Below, piece by piece: positions 39,461 to 49,587 of a stretch of DNA of 64,000 nucleotides. The first letter of the stretch is position 1. Each line of letters begins with the position of its first letter. The notes beneath the pieces were generated by a model, which saw nothing but the letters and a program-made list of their open reading frames with translations, searched no databases and had not been told where the DNA came from. The translations under genes were made by a program, and so were the position numbers. This DNA is from Alphaproteobacteria bacterium (GTDB taxonomy: Bacteria; Pseudomonadota; Alphaproteobacteria; Micavibrionales; Micavibrionaceae): assembly GCA_025451095.1 (NCBI GenBank), contig JANWLB010000049.1, positions 1-64,000 on the forward strand. Direction: 5' to 3'.

Positions 39461-40018
39461 TTATGCCATAAATTTTGGTCGCGAATAGGGGTTTTCTATG
39501 CCCATTTGCTTTAAAATGCTTATTTCAAGCGCTTCCATCACCTCTGCCTCGTCCTTTTCCTCGTGGTCGTAGCCGCACAGATGCAACAGCCCGTGTACCA
39601 GAAGATGGCTGAGATGGTCCTGGAAAGACGTATCCATGGCTTCGGCTTCGCGGCGAATGGTTTCAAATGCCAGGATGATGTCGCCCAGCGGCTGAAGTTC
39701 TTCGGGCGGCAGAGGCGCCGGATCGGGATCATCGAGGGCGGCGAAGGATAGCACATTCGTGGGCTTGTTGATCCCCCGGAAATCGCGGTTGAGATTCTGC
39801 ACCAGCTCATCGTTGGCCAGAGATATGCTGACCTCATAGTTGTTTGTTTCGGCCGGCAGAGTTTTGATTTGTCCAAAAGCGTGATGTATAACCCGGCCTG
39901 TCAGCGCGTCGGAATCGAAATCAAGCTCGTCCCACAAGGGGCTGGCCGTGCTGATATCGATAACAATGCGCCGGGAAGCGCCGGTTGTTGCCGGGACCTT
40001 ACTTTCTTTTTTTATCAT
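39461..40018 (-). CDS. ybeY: Endoribonuclease YbeY
   Basis: LNRDFRGINKPTNVLSF, LGDIILAFETI, HLLVHGLLHLCGYDHE zinc motif. Confidence 0.96.
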   Translation of the reverse strand: MIKKESKVPATTGASRRIVIDISTASPLWDELDFDSDALTGRVIHHAFGQIKTLPAETNNYEVSISLANDELVQNLNRDFRGINKPTNVLSFAALDDPDPAPLPPEELQPLGDIILAFETIRREAEAMDTSFQDHLSHLLVHGLLHLCGYDHEEKDEAEVMEALEISILKQMGIENPYSRPKFMA

Positions 40019-40997
40019 AGGCCTCGATAATGCGGCTGACGAGCGGATGACGGACTACGTCCTGGCTTGAGAATTTGACGAACTCAATTCCCTCGACGCC
40101 GCCCAGGATATCCATGGCCTCAAGAAGGCCGGATTTTTGGTGGCCGGGCAGGTCGGTCTGGCTGGGATCGCCGGTGATAACCATGCGCGAGCCTTCGCCC
40201 AGGCGCGTCAGAAACATGAGCATCTGCATGGTTGTGGTGTTTTGGGCTTCGTCCAGAATAATAAAGGCATTGTTCAGCGTACGGCCGCGCATGAAGGCAA
40301 GCGGGGCTATCTCGATTTCTTCGCTGGCGACTTTCTTCTGCACTTTTTCAGCAGCCATGGTGTCGTGCAGCGCGTCATAAAGCGGGCGCAGATAAGGATC
40401 CATTTTTTCCTTCAGTTCGCCGGGCAGGAATCCAAGCCGCTCGCCGGCTTCGACCGCGGGGCGGCTGAGAATAATTTTTTCTACTCGTCCGCTCTCAAGC
40501 ATCGCTACGCCCATGGCGACGGCCAGATATGTTTTGCCTGTGCCGGCCGGTCCTATGCCGAAGACCAGATTGTTGACATTCATGGCGTGCATATAGGTCG
40601 ATTGAAGCGGGGTGCGCGGTTGCAGCCGCTTTTTCTTGGTGACGATCAGGGTCTCGGCTTCCGCGAAGCCGGAGAGGCTGTGGGGCGCGTTGGCATGGCT
40701 GTGATGGCCGTTGCCGTTCTTTTGCTTTTTGTGTTCCTGAAGGAATCTCAGTGCTGAATCCACGGTGTGGGTGTCGATGTCCTGCCCTTGCTGCAGCTTG
40801 GACCACAATGCTTCAAGGACCTGGCGCGCCTGACCGGCGCTGCCGCCGGTTATCAGGACTTCATTGCCCCGGCTGCTGATCTCGACGTCGAGGGCGTTTT
40901 CTATGGTCTGGAGGTGACTGTTTTGCTCGCCATACAGAACGGGCACGAGGCGGTTATCCTCGAAGATGATCCGTTCCTGAGTGCTTTGTTTGGGTAT
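39999..40997 (-). CDS. PhoH-like ATPase (YbeZ/PhoL); 5' end uncertain
   Basis: VFGIGPAGTGKTYLAVAMGVAMLESGRVEKIILSRPAVEAGERLGFLPG...FIILDEAQNTTTMQMLMFLTRLG. First conventional start is GTG at 40946; coding similarity appears to continue upstream to an ATA at 40995-40997. Confidence 0.88.
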   Translation of the reverse strand: MPKQSTQERIIFEDNRLVPVLYGEQNSHLQTIENALDVEISSRGNEVLITGGSAGQARQVLEALWSKLQQGQDIDTHTVDSALRFLQEHKKQKNGNGHHSHANAPHSLSGFAEAETLIVTKKKRLQPRTPLQSTYMHAMNVNNLVFGIGPAGTGKTYLAVAMGVAMLESGRVEKIILSRPAVEAGERLGFLPGELKEKMDPYLRPLYDALHDTMAAEKVQKKVASEEIEIAPLAFMRGRTLNNAFIILDEAQNTTTMQMLMFLTRLGEGSRMVITGDPSQTDLPGHQKSGLLEAMDILGGVEGIEFVKFSSQDVVRHPLVSRIIEAYDKKRK

Positions 40998-41030
40998 GAC
41001 GAGCCTCTCTGACTGCTTTCTCTAATTATC

Positions 41031-42416
41031 TCAAATTCGGGCGCTTTTCACAACAGGGACGGTGCTAACCGGTTCACCTGTAAGGGAATTCTGGAAAGCG
41101 CGGGTGATGCTGACATCGATAATTCTTCCGTAAAGGTCAGCCGGAGCCGTAATATGCACAGCCTGATTGTAAGGGGTGCGGCCATGAAGCTGGCCTTTTT
41201 CCTCGATCACCCGGTCAAGCAGGACGGGCAGGGTCAGGCCGACTGTGCGGCTGTTGTAATCCGTCTGCTGCTGGAAGAGCAGGCTTTGCAGATGGTGCAG
41301 GCGCGCCGTCTTTTCCTTCTCGGAAATCTGTTTTTGCATGACCGCGGCAGGCGTGCCGGGCCGGGCGCTGTATTTAAAGGAATAGGCATAGGCGAAGCCG
41401 ATATCGCGTACCAGCTTTATGGTTTGCTCGAAATCATCCTCCGTCTCGCCGGGAAAGCCCGCGATGAAATCGGAAGACAGAGCAATGTCGGGCCGCGCCT
41501 TGCGTAGTTTCTCAACGATCTCATAGTAGAGTGATATCTCATGCTTCCTGTTCATGGCCTTCAGGACGTTGTCGGAGCCGCTTTGTACCGGCAGGTGCAG
41601 GAAAGGCATGAGCTTGGGCAGGGCGCCATGGGCCTCGATCAGCTCATCATCCATGTCGCGCGGATGGGAGGTTGTATAGCGCAGACGCTCGATCCCCTCC
41701 AGTTCGGTGATAGCCGCCAGCAGGCGGCCCAGGCCCCAGGTTTTTCCATCTGGTCCGCCCCCGTGATAGGCGTTGACGTTCTGGCCCAGCAGCGTGATTT
41801 CGGCTGTTCCGGCATCGCGCAGGCGCCGGGCTTCATCGAGAATGGCGGCAACCGGGCGCGAATATTCCGAGCCGCGCGTATAGGGCACGACGCAAAAAGT
41901 ACAGAATTTGTCACAGCCTTCCTGTACTGACAAAAACGCGGATGGGCCCGGGGCCGTATGCTCGTCGGGCAGGAAATCGAATTTCGATTCAGCGGGGAAG
42001 TTGGTGTTCACGACGCGCTCGCCCGTGACGCGCATGATCATCTGCGGTAGTTCATGATAGGTCTGCGGGCCGAAAACCATGTCAACATAGGGGGCGCGTT
42101 CCATGATGAATTCGCCCTCGGCCTGTGCCACGCAACCCGCGACGGCCATTAGCATCCGGCGGCCCTTTTTTTCCTGCGCCTGCTTGTGTTCGCGCAGCCT
42201 GCCCAGTTCGGAAAAGACCTTGTCGGTGGCCTTTTCCCGGATATGGCAGGTATTCAGTATGATCATGTCGGCTTCGTCGGGGGTCTCGACGGCGCTGTAG
42301 CCCAGAGGGGCGAGAACATCGGCCATCCGGCGGCTGTCATAGACATTCATCTGGCAGCCCCAGGTCTTTATATACAGTTTTTTGCCGGTTTCTTTCATAT
42401 TATCCCATACGTCCAT
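41031..42416 (-). CDS. miaB: tRNA-2-methylthio-N6-dimethylallyladenosine synthase
   Basis: YIKTWGCQMNVYDS, radical-SAM FLSVQEGCDKFCTFCVVPYTRG, TRAM domain at the C-terminus. Confidence 0.97.
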   Translation of the reverse strand: MDVWDNMKETGKKLYIKTWGCQMNVYDSRRMADVLAPLGYSAVETPDEADMIILNTCHIREKATDKVFSELGRLREHKQAQEKKGRRMLMAVAGCVAQAEGEFIMERAPYVDMVFGPQTYHELPQMIMRVTGERVVNTNFPAESKFDFLPDEHTAPGPSAFLSVQEGCDKFCTFCVVPYTRGSEYSRPVAAILDEARRLRDAGTAEITLLGQNVNAYHGGGPDGKTWGLGRLLAAITELEGIERLRYTTSHPRDMDDELIEAHGALPKLMPFLHLPVQSGSDNVLKAMNRKHEISLYYEIVEKLRKARPDIALSSDFIAGFPGETEDDFEQTIKLVRDIGFAYAYSFKYSARPGTPAAVMQKQISEKEKTARLHHLQSLLFQQQTDYNSRTVGLTLPVLLDRVIEEKGQLHGRTPYNQAVHITAPADLYGRIIDVSITRAFQNSLTGEPVSTVPVVKSARI

Positions 42417-42482
42417 TGACGCAGGGTTAAACCATAACTACCCTTTTTAGGCAAGTTTTCCAGCGATCCGGGAGCTTTCTGC

Positions 42483-43424
42483 ATGGCAAAGACAATACTT
42501 GTGCTGGGCGGCCTTCTGCCCGATGAACTGGCGCATCTTGAATCGGCTTTCAAGGTCATACGTCTGCCGCGGGAGCCGAACCCCGAAGCCGTTCTGGCCG
42601 AGCACAGGAACGACATTGTAGGGATCGTGGCCACGCCGCTCAAAAGGGTTAACAAAACCCTGATGCAGGCTTTTCCCAATCTCGAGATCATAAGCCAGTT
42701 TGGGATAGGGGTCGACAATATCGATTTCGAGGCGGCGGCCGCGCAGGGTATTGTCGTTACCAACACCCCCGGACTGGTAACAAGCGACACGGCGGATATC
42801 GCCCTGGCCCTGATGCTGGGTGTGGCGCGCCGGACAACGGAGGGCGATGCCTATATCCGCGTCGGCAAATGGTATGGCGGGCATATGGGGCTGGGCGTCA
42901 GTCTGACCGGCAAGACGGTGGGTATTCTGGGTCTGGGCCGTATCGGGCAGGCGGTCGCGTGCCGCGCGGCGGCGTTTGAGATGAAGGTGGTCTATAACGG
43001 TCGCCGGGAAAAGCCGGATCAGCCCTATCGCTATTATCCCGATCTGGAGGCGATGGCGCAGGATTCCAACTTTCTCGTCCTGTGTTGCGCGGGGGGTGAG
43101 GAGACAAGGCATCTTGTGAATGCCGCTGTTCTGAAGGCGCTGGGACCCAAAGGCTACCTGATTAATGTCGCGCGCGGCAGCGTGGTCGACGAGTCCGCCC
43201 TGCTGGTGGCGCTGCGTAACAAGGCGATTGCCGGTGCCGGGCTTGATGTGTACGAGGACGAGCCGAATGTGCCCGAGGCCCTGATGAAGATGGATAATGT
43301 CGTGCTTTTACCGCATATCGGCACGGCCACGGTTGAAACCCGCACGAAAATGGGGCAGCTTGTCGTGGAGAATCTGCTGGCGCACTTTGACGGCAAACCT
43401 TTGAAGACGCCCGTGGCCGCATAG
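42483..43424 (+). CDS. D-isomer-specific 2-hydroxyacid dehydrogenase
   Basis: GKTVGILGLGRIGQAVACRAAAF Rossmann motif, LINVARGSVVDESALLVALR, GAGLDVYEDEP, LLPHIGTAT. Confidence 0.93.
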   Translation: MAKTILVLGGLLPDELAHLESAFKVIRLPREPNPEAVLAEHRNDIVGIVATPLKRVNKTLMQAFPNLEIISQFGIGVDNIDFEAAAAQGIVVTNTPGLVTSDTADIALALMLGVARRTTEGDAYIRVGKWYGGHMGLGVSLTGKTVGILGLGRIGQAVACRAAAFEMKVVYNGRREKPDQPYRYYPDLEAMAQDSNFLVLCCAGGEETRHLVNAAVLKALGPKGYLINVARGSVVDESALLVALRNKAIAGAGLDVYEDEPNVPEALMKMDNVVLLPHIGTATVETRTKMGQLVVENLLAHFDGKPLKTPVAA

Positions 43425-43447
43425 GTATTGGGGATAGCGCGCTTATC

Positions 43448-43951
43448 ATGAGAAAATTACAGACGTTCATCGTGGCCCTGATTTGTGCTGCACTTTTTTC
43501 AGTACATCAAGCCGATGCCGCACCCGCCTGCTATACGCTGGACGAAGCGGCGGCGGAGCAGGGGTTACGCATCCACAGTGAGCTGATGGTCATCGGCCTG
43601 AATTGCCAGCATATGGCGCGGGCGGCCGGCAACAAGAACCTATATATGAGATATCGGGAGTTCACGGCCGCGCATTCCAAGATATTTGCCGGCTATGAGG
43701 AGCGTCTGATGCAATATTACCGTCGCCAGGGTGCGCGTGACCCGGAGGCGCGCCTGAACACATTGCGCACCGATCTGGCCAACAAGGTTTCAAAGGACGC
43801 GGCGCGCATGCGCCCCGACCTGTTCTGCAAGCGTTATGCGCCACGGGTGGAGAAGGCGGCGCAGATGAATGATGCGGCGATACGGCGCTGGGCGGCGACA
43901 TTCTACCCGTCGTACCCGGTCTCGCAGCCGATTTGCAAAAGCAAAAAATGA
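43448..43951 (+). CDS. Hypothetical secreted protein
   Basis: Signal peptide MRKLQTFIVALICAALFSVHQADA, three cysteines in the mature part; no family recognised. Confidence 0.7.
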   Translation: MRKLQTFIVALICAALFSVHQADAAPACYTLDEAAAEQGLRIHSELMVIGLNCQHMARAAGNKNLYMRYREFTAAHSKIFAGYEERLMQYYRRQGARDPEARLNTLRTDLANKVSKDAARMRPDLFCKRYAPRVEKAAQMNDAAIRRWAATFYPSYPVSQPICKSKK

Positions 43952-44017
43952 GGAAATACTGCCAGAGTTGGTAAAGTTGTGAATTTTTAATTTTTAAATT
44001 CAAGGGGAGATCTGAAA

Positions 44018-45418
44018 ATGAAAAACCTGTTCCGTAGAAAACTTCCGGTGCCTGATGAAGGCGGTAACAGCCTGAAAAAATGCCTGGGCGCGTTTGATCT
44101 CACGCTGCTCGGGATCGGAGCCATCATCGGCACGGGTATTTTCGTTCTGACAGGTATCGCGGCGGCGACGCAGGCGGGCCCCGCGGTCGTGCTTTCTTTC
44201 GTTATTGCGGGTACGGCTTGCGCTTTCGCTGCTTTGTCCTATGCCGAACTGGCGGCAAGCATTGGCGGCTGCGGCAGCGCGTACGGCTATTCCTACGCGG
44301 CGTTTGGCGAGCTTCTGGCCTGGATCATCGGATGGGATCTGGTGCTTGAGTATGGAGTGGCTGTGGCGGCCGTGGCCAACGGCTGGTCGGGTTATTTCAA
44401 CAACGCGCTGACAGCGATCGGGCTCGGGCTGCCGGATATGCTGATCAAGGGACCGTTCGCAGGCGGCCTTGTCAATCTTCCGGCGGTGGCGATCGTGCTT
44501 GTGCTGATGGGGATGCTGATCGTCGGTGTAAAGGAAAGCGCGCGTATCAACGCCATCATGGTCTTTGTAAAACTTCTCACCATCAGCGTGTTTATTGCCG
44601 TGGCGCTGTTCAACATCCACCCCGCCAACTGGCAGCCTTTTATGCCCTTCGGCTGGTTCGATCACACGGCCGACGGCAAGACGATCGGCGTACTGGCGGG
44701 CGCATCGCTGGTGTTCTTCGCATATGTCGGTTTCGATGCCGTGTCCACGGCGGTTGAGGAAACGCATAATCCACAAAAAGACGTGCCAACCGGCATTCTG
44801 GCATCGCTGGTGTTCTGTACGGTGATTTATATCGTCGTTTCAGGGCTGCTGACCGGCGTCGTGTCTTATACAGAGCTGAATGTTTCATCACCGGTGGCGC
44901 ATGCCCTGCATCTTCTGGGCGTTAACTGGGCTTCGGCGCTGGTTGCGACCGGTGTCATCACGGGTCTGACGACGGTTATGCTCGTTCTGTATTATGGGCT
45001 GACGCGGATCATCTTCGCAATGTCGCGGGATGGTCTTCTGCCGCCGTTCTTTGCCACGGTTAACGAAAAAACCCATACACCCGTGCGTACCACGGTCATG
45101 TGCGGGGTGATCATGGCCATCATGGCGGGGTTCATCCCGTTGGGCGCGCTGGCGGAGCTGGTGAATATCGGCACACTGGCGGCTTTCGTGCTGGTTTGCG
45201 GCGGCGTGATTGTGTTGCGGCGCCTTCATCCCGAGATGCCGCGGCCGTTCAAAATGAAAGGCGGCATTATTCTGCCCGTGCTGGGCGTGTTGTCCTGCGG
45301 GGCTCTGATCGCCTTCCTGCCCCTGGTCACGCATCTGCGTTTTCTGCTCTGGCTGGCGGTGGGAATCGTCATCTATTTTTCCTATTCCGTGCGTCACAGC
45401 AAGCTGAATGCGGCGTGA
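44018..45418 (+). CDS. APC-family amino acid permease
   Basis: FDLTLLGIGAIIGTGIFVLTGIAAATQAGPAVVLSF, many TM helices, YVGFDAVSTAVEETHNPQKDVP. Confidence 0.94.
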   Translation: MKNLFRRKLPVPDEGGNSLKKCLGAFDLTLLGIGAIIGTGIFVLTGIAAATQAGPAVVLSFVIAGTACAFAALSYAELAASIGGCGSAYGYSYAAFGELLAWIIGWDLVLEYGVAVAAVANGWSGYFNNALTAIGLGLPDMLIKGPFAGGLVNLPAVAIVLVLMGMLIVGVKESARINAIMVFVKLLTISVFIAVALFNIHPANWQPFMPFGWFDHTADGKTIGVLAGASLVFFAYVGFDAVSTAVEETHNPQKDVPTGILASLVFCTVIYIVVSGLLTGVVSYTELNVSSPVAHALHLLGVNWASALVATGVITGLTTVMLVLYYGLTRIIFAMSRDGLLPPFFATVNEKTHTPVRTTVMCGVIMAIMAGFIPLGALAELVNIGTLAAFVLVCGGVIVLRRLHPEMPRPFKMKGGIILPVLGVLSCGALIAFLPLVTHLRFLLWLAVGIVIYFSYSVRHSKLNAA

Positions 45419-45595
45419 AACAATCCACAGGAAATTTACTGGCGCAGAAGCCTTAAAAAACAATATTTGACAGGCTCTTGCGCCGGTTTCTTGTGCGCTT
45501 TTCTGAGGTGGTGCCCTTGTGCGTGTTCAGGCTTCATGCCTATATACGCTTGAATTTTCATTATTTTTAATTTTGCAGCGCAGGAGTAGGCCGCG

Positions 45596-48500
45596 ATGAA
45601 GAATCCGTCCACCATCAGGCAGGGAAAGCACGTCTCTGAAAAGAAAAGCAGCGTGGACGATACCCCGCCCGCCGGTGAGGAAGAGGCAGCGTCTGTATCC
45701 GAGGTGTCGGCCAAAAAGGTTGAGGAGCTGCGCGAAAAAGTATCGAGCCTCAAGAGCTTGCGGATTACTTCTGTGAAAGAAGATCAGGCCACCTTACGTG
45801 ACGGCGGCAGTGCCAGTTTCCAGATCCGTGCCTCGCGCCGTGATCCCGAAGGGCTGATGTCTTCGGTGGCCCAGCGCGATCTGCCGGAACCCGATCCCGT
45901 TCTTGTCCCTAATCCCGTGAACAACCTTCCGGTCGAGCGCCCGCTCTGGCAGCGCATGGCGAGCTATGGCGGGTTGTTCCTGACCTTGTTCTGGCTGGTA
46001 TTCTGCTTCAGCTGCATGCTGACCAGCTACGGTTTTTCCGGCCTGACCACGCTGACCCTGCCGCAGGTTGGCGCCCTGCTTGCGGGCGTTTTATCGCCTG
46101 TAGCCCTGTTCTGGATGATTTTGAGCCAGATGCAGCGCGATGCGGACATGCAGCGTTACGCCCAGGCTCTGCGCAGCGAGCTGCAGTCCATCATCTTCCC
46201 CTCGGAGGAGCGTTCCTACCGTGTCAGCAAGGACATTGAACGTCTTTGCGCACAGGCGGGGGAGCTGGCATCAGCGTCCAAGACTGTAATCGTGGCGATT
46301 AACCGCGCGCGGCAGGGTTTGCGCAACGAGATCCGCGATTTCGTCGGCGTCTCCAAGAAAACCGAGTTTCACATCGATCGCCTGGCGGAAACGCTGAGCG
46401 ACAAAGCAGGCAAGCTGCTGGCGCTGACCGACGATATTGAAGCCCGTACGGCCATCATCGGCAGCAAGGCGCAGGCCGGTGTCGATTCCTGGTCTCTGGC
46501 AACGGCTTCGGTGCTTGAGCGCGCCTCCGAAATGGAAGCCGCCATGGGCCGCGGTGCGGATAAAATCCTGAAAGCCGCGCGCGATGCGGACGACATGGCG
46601 ACAGAAGTTGATCAGCATCTCGACGCCAGTTTCGGCAAGCTGAACAAGTCGGTCGACCGCGTTGCGGAACGTCTGAAAGCGGTCAGCAGCGAGTTTGATC
46701 AGCACACCAAGGGTCTGTTCGACGCAGCCGACCAGATCTCCGGCGAGGCTTTGAGTCTCTCCGATACGATCCGCGGCCAGATTGAAGGTCTGGACGATGC
46801 GGCAGCGCGCACGATCGAAGCCATGCAGCGTTCAAGCCAGACGATCTCCGACCAGCGCACGGCGCTTGATAATGGCACAGAAAAGCTGGAAGAGCAGGCG
46901 GACCGTATCGCCGGTCTGATCGGCTCCAGCATTGGTGGCATCAACACCGCGGCCGAGGAGCTGGGCGATCAGGCTATGAAGCTCGAGAACCGCCTGAGCA
47001 CACAGGGCGACAGGTTGCGCGAAACGGCCCGCGGCCTGGTCCGGGAGGCGGAGTCTATCGAGGGCGCGGGACCGGCTGCAGCGAACAAGCTGAGCGAGGC
47101 CATGGCCATCGCGCTTTCGGGTGTCGAGACGATCAACGCCGGCGTACGCCGCGCAGTTGAGTTGCTGGAAAAAACAGCCCGCTCCTCTGAGCAGCGGGCC
47201 GAGACCCTGATCAAGACCGCTGACGAGCAGATCAGCAGACTGAACGAGAGCAACGACAATAGCGTTTCCGGTATTGCAAAAATCGTTTCAGTGCTGGATG
47301 ACAGTCGGGACCGGATCGAAACCGCTTCGCGCCTGACGCACGAGCAGGTGGAGAAAATGTCCGGATCCATGGAAACCCAGGTTGAAAAGGTCGGCGCTTC
47401 GGCGGCAGACATGATCAGCCGGCTCGAGTCCGTTCAGCTGGCGCTTGAGCGACCGCTGCGTGAAATGGGAACGGCGGTTGCCGAGGCCGATAATCGCCAC
47501 CAGCAGATTGAAGAAACGCTGCGCCGCCGCGTCTCGGACCTGAACGAGGCCAGCGACAAGGCCAAGGAAAGTGCCGAGTATGTCCGCAATATACTCAAAG
47601 GCCAGGCGCAGGATATTTCCACCATTGCTGGCCAGATTTCCGGCCATACGCGCAGCATCAGCGAACAAATGGAGCAGCAGAAGAATGCTCTGAATACTGA
47701 AATCCGCGCCTCCTTGAGCGGCATCAGCCAGGTCCGTGAAGCGCTGGAAGAACAGGCGGCGCGCCTGTCCACCCTGTCCGACGGCGCTGTTGAGGATATC
47801 GTTCGTCTGGAAGGTCAGATCGCCGGACGTTGTAAAGAAGTAGGTGCGGCTACCGGACGGGCGCTGGAAGAGCTGGTCCGCCTTGATGAATCACTCTCAG
47901 GCCGGACAATCAATCTCAAAAAAGCCAGTGCAGAAACCGTGGACGCCGTCCAGACGGTCATGGACGCGCTGGAGCGTACGGCGAGCGGGTTTGAGCCCGT
48001 GTTTGGAAATGCGATGGAGAAGGCGGAAATGGCACAGATTCGCTTCCAGCATCTTCATACGGATTTCTCCACCTCTGCGGAAAGCAATCTTGAAAAGCTG
48101 CGTCAGATTGGCGTGCTGTTCGACACGCGCCTCGACACAATGCGTGACGGCGCCGACAAGGCGGCCGGAATCCTTCAGTCTGCGAGCGATAATATGCGTT
48201 CGCGGGTCGAGGATATAGAGCGCGCGGCGCTGTCGGCCGGCGACAAGATGCGGGACATTGAAAAGGCGCTTGAGAACCAGTCCTCTGACATCCATCTTCT
48301 GACGGATCAGGCGCTGATCAAAACGGAAAACATCCAGAAGGCGATCAATGAGCAGTTCCATGAACTTTCGGAATCCGTAGGCCAGTCGCTGGCGCGGATT
48401 GCCGATGTCGGGGCGGAGCTGGGCAAGACGTCGCGGCAGATCGATGAAATTACCGAGCGTGCCGTGATGTCCTTTGACAAGGCAGGCACGATGGCGCGTG

Positions 48501-49435
48501 ATCAGGGCGAAGGCCTGAGTATCATGACCAGCAAGGCGGCTGTGGCGGCGGACGAAATGTCCCAGCGCGTGCGTCGCCAGGCGGAGCTTCTGATGGAATC
48601 GGCGAAGGAAGTTTTGACCGAGATCAAGAAGGCGGGCGACAGTTTCGGTCTGCGCGTGCGTGAAATGTCCGATCACCTGAGTGTGGCGCTCAGGACGTCT
48701 CAGTCCTATACGGAGGAGATGCGCGGCCAGGCGGATCTTGTCTCCGGCGCATCGCTGCGTTCGGCCGACCAGATCAGCAAGGCGGTTTCAAGTCTTACCG
48801 GACAGCTGGAAGGTATCAGCAGCGCGACGGGCGTTGTCGTTGCCAATATCGGACAGACCCGCAAGACGCTGGAAAGCGAATCTGATCGTCTGGTCAGTGC
48901 ATCTGAAATGGCGATTACGGCTGCGAACGAGGCATCGTCGTCTTTCAGCCGCCAGTCGACCGCCTTGTTCAAGGCAGTCGAGGATGCAACGCAAAGCATC
49001 GACAAGATCCGTCAGGAAGAAGGTCGCGCCCAGCGCGAGGCGTTTTTGTCCTCGGCCAAATTTATTGTGGAGAGCCTGCATTCCCTGTCCGTGGATCTCA
49101 CCCGTATTCTGGATGGCGAGATACCGGAGAAAGCCTGGAAGGCTTTCCAGAAGGGCGATGTCGCTGCCTTTACGCGGCGTCTGGCCCAGCTGGGCGACGA
49201 ACTGCCGGCAGAGAAAGTGCGCGACAAGTTCCTCTCGGATGGTGAATTCCGCAGCTATGTCCAGCGCTTCATCCGTCTGTTCGACGAGGTGTTCGAGCAG
49301 GCCGTGGCCAACGATCACGGCGATTTGCTGGGTGCGACCTTCCTGTCGAGCGACATAGGCCGTCTGTATCAGACGCTATGCACTGCCGCTGGCCGCGAAC
49401 CGCGCACGAAACGCGAGGAACGCCGCGCGGCATAA
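45596..49435 (+). CDS. Large membrane-anchored coiled-coil protein (apolipoprotein A1/A4/E-like), 1279 aa
   Basis: Two adjacent hydrophobic helices near residues 115-180, then about 950 residues of heptad-rich helix, then a globular C-terminal segment (GEIPEKAWKAFQKGDVAAFTRRLAQL...). Confidence 0.9.
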   Translation: MKNPSTIRQGKHVSEKKSSVDDTPPAGEEEAASVSEVSAKKVEELREKVSSLKSLRITSVKEDQATLRDGGSASFQIRASRRDPEGLMSSVAQRDLPEPDPVLVPNPVNNLPVERPLWQRMASYGGLFLTLFWLVFCFSCMLTSYGFSGLTTLTLPQVGALLAGVLSPVALFWMILSQMQRDADMQRYAQALRSELQSIIFPSEERSYRVSKDIERLCAQAGELASASKTVIVAINRARQGLRNEIRDFVGVSKKTEFHIDRLAETLSDKAGKLLALTDDIEARTAIIGSKAQAGVDSWSLATASVLERASEMEAAMGRGADKILKAARDADDMATEVDQHLDASFGKLNKSVDRVAERLKAVSSEFDQHTKGLFDAADQISGEALSLSDTIRGQIEGLDDAAARTIEAMQRSSQTISDQRTALDNGTEKLEEQADRIAGLIGSSIGGINTAAEELGDQAMKLENRLSTQGDRLRETARGLVREAESIEGAGPAAANKLSEAMAIALSGVETINAGVRRAVELLEKTARSSEQRAETLIKTADEQISRLNESNDNSVSGIAKIVSVLDDSRDRIETASRLTHEQVEKMSGSMETQVEKVGASAADMISRLESVQLALERPLREMGTAVAEADNRHQQIEETLRRRVSDLNEASDKAKESAEYVRNILKGQAQDISTIAGQISGHTRSISEQMEQQKNALNTEIRASLSGISQVREALEEQAARLSTLSDGAVEDIVRLEGQIAGRCKEVGAATGRALEELVRLDESLSGRTINLKKASAETVDAVQTVMDALERTASGFEPVFGNAMEKAEMAQIRFQHLHTDFSTSAESNLEKLRQIGVLFDTRLDTMRDGADKAAGILQSASDNMRSRVEDIERAALSAGDKMRDIEKALENQSSDIHLLTDQALIKTENIQKAINEQFHELSESVGQSLARIADVGAELGKTSRQIDEITERAVMSFDKAGTMARDQGEGLSIMTSKAAVAADEMSQRVRRQAELLMESAKEVLTEIKKAGDSFGLRVREMSDHLSVALRTSQSYTEEMRGQADLVSGASLRSADQISKAVSSLTGQLEGISSATGVVVANIGQTRKTLESESDRLVSASEMAITAANEASSSFSRQSTALFKAVEDATQSIDKIRQEEGRAQREAFLSSAKFIVESLHSLSVDLTRILDGEIPEKAWKAFQKGDVAAFTRRLAQLGDELPAEKVRDKFLSDGEFRSYVQRFIRLFDEVFEQAVANDHGDLLGATFLSSDIGRLYQTLCTAAGREPRTKREERRAA

Positions 49436-49587
49436 GGGGAATCGGGGACGCCCGCATTTATCATAATTTTCAGGCCTTCAAGGGCATCAACCTGTTGATT
49501 ATTCGTCATATTCAGGCGATAATCTTTTGTTGATACTCTTCCTCTACCCTGAAATCAGGGGCATTTAACCGCAAGGGCGCCGTGTTC

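Noticed and set aside
44888-45463. 191-aa minus ORF antisense to the amino acid permease
   Set aside because: Rich in His/Gln/Asn as expected when hydrophobic TM codons are read in reverse; not a real protein.
45419-45595. Possible tRNA or ncRNA in the gap before the coiled-coil gene
   Set aside because: No cloverleaf, no TTCRANY T-loop with matching stems, and no strong hairpin; treated as ordinary intergenic sequence.
47897-48676. 259-aa minus ORF within the giant coiled-coil gene
   Set aside because: Antisense to a clearly coding helical protein; composition typical of a shadow frame.
49547-49561. CCCTGAAATCAGGGG palindrome before the HAD phosphatase gene as a terminator
   Set aside because: Loop of two nucleotides and no U-tract; at most a weak DNA operator, so not listed as a terminator.
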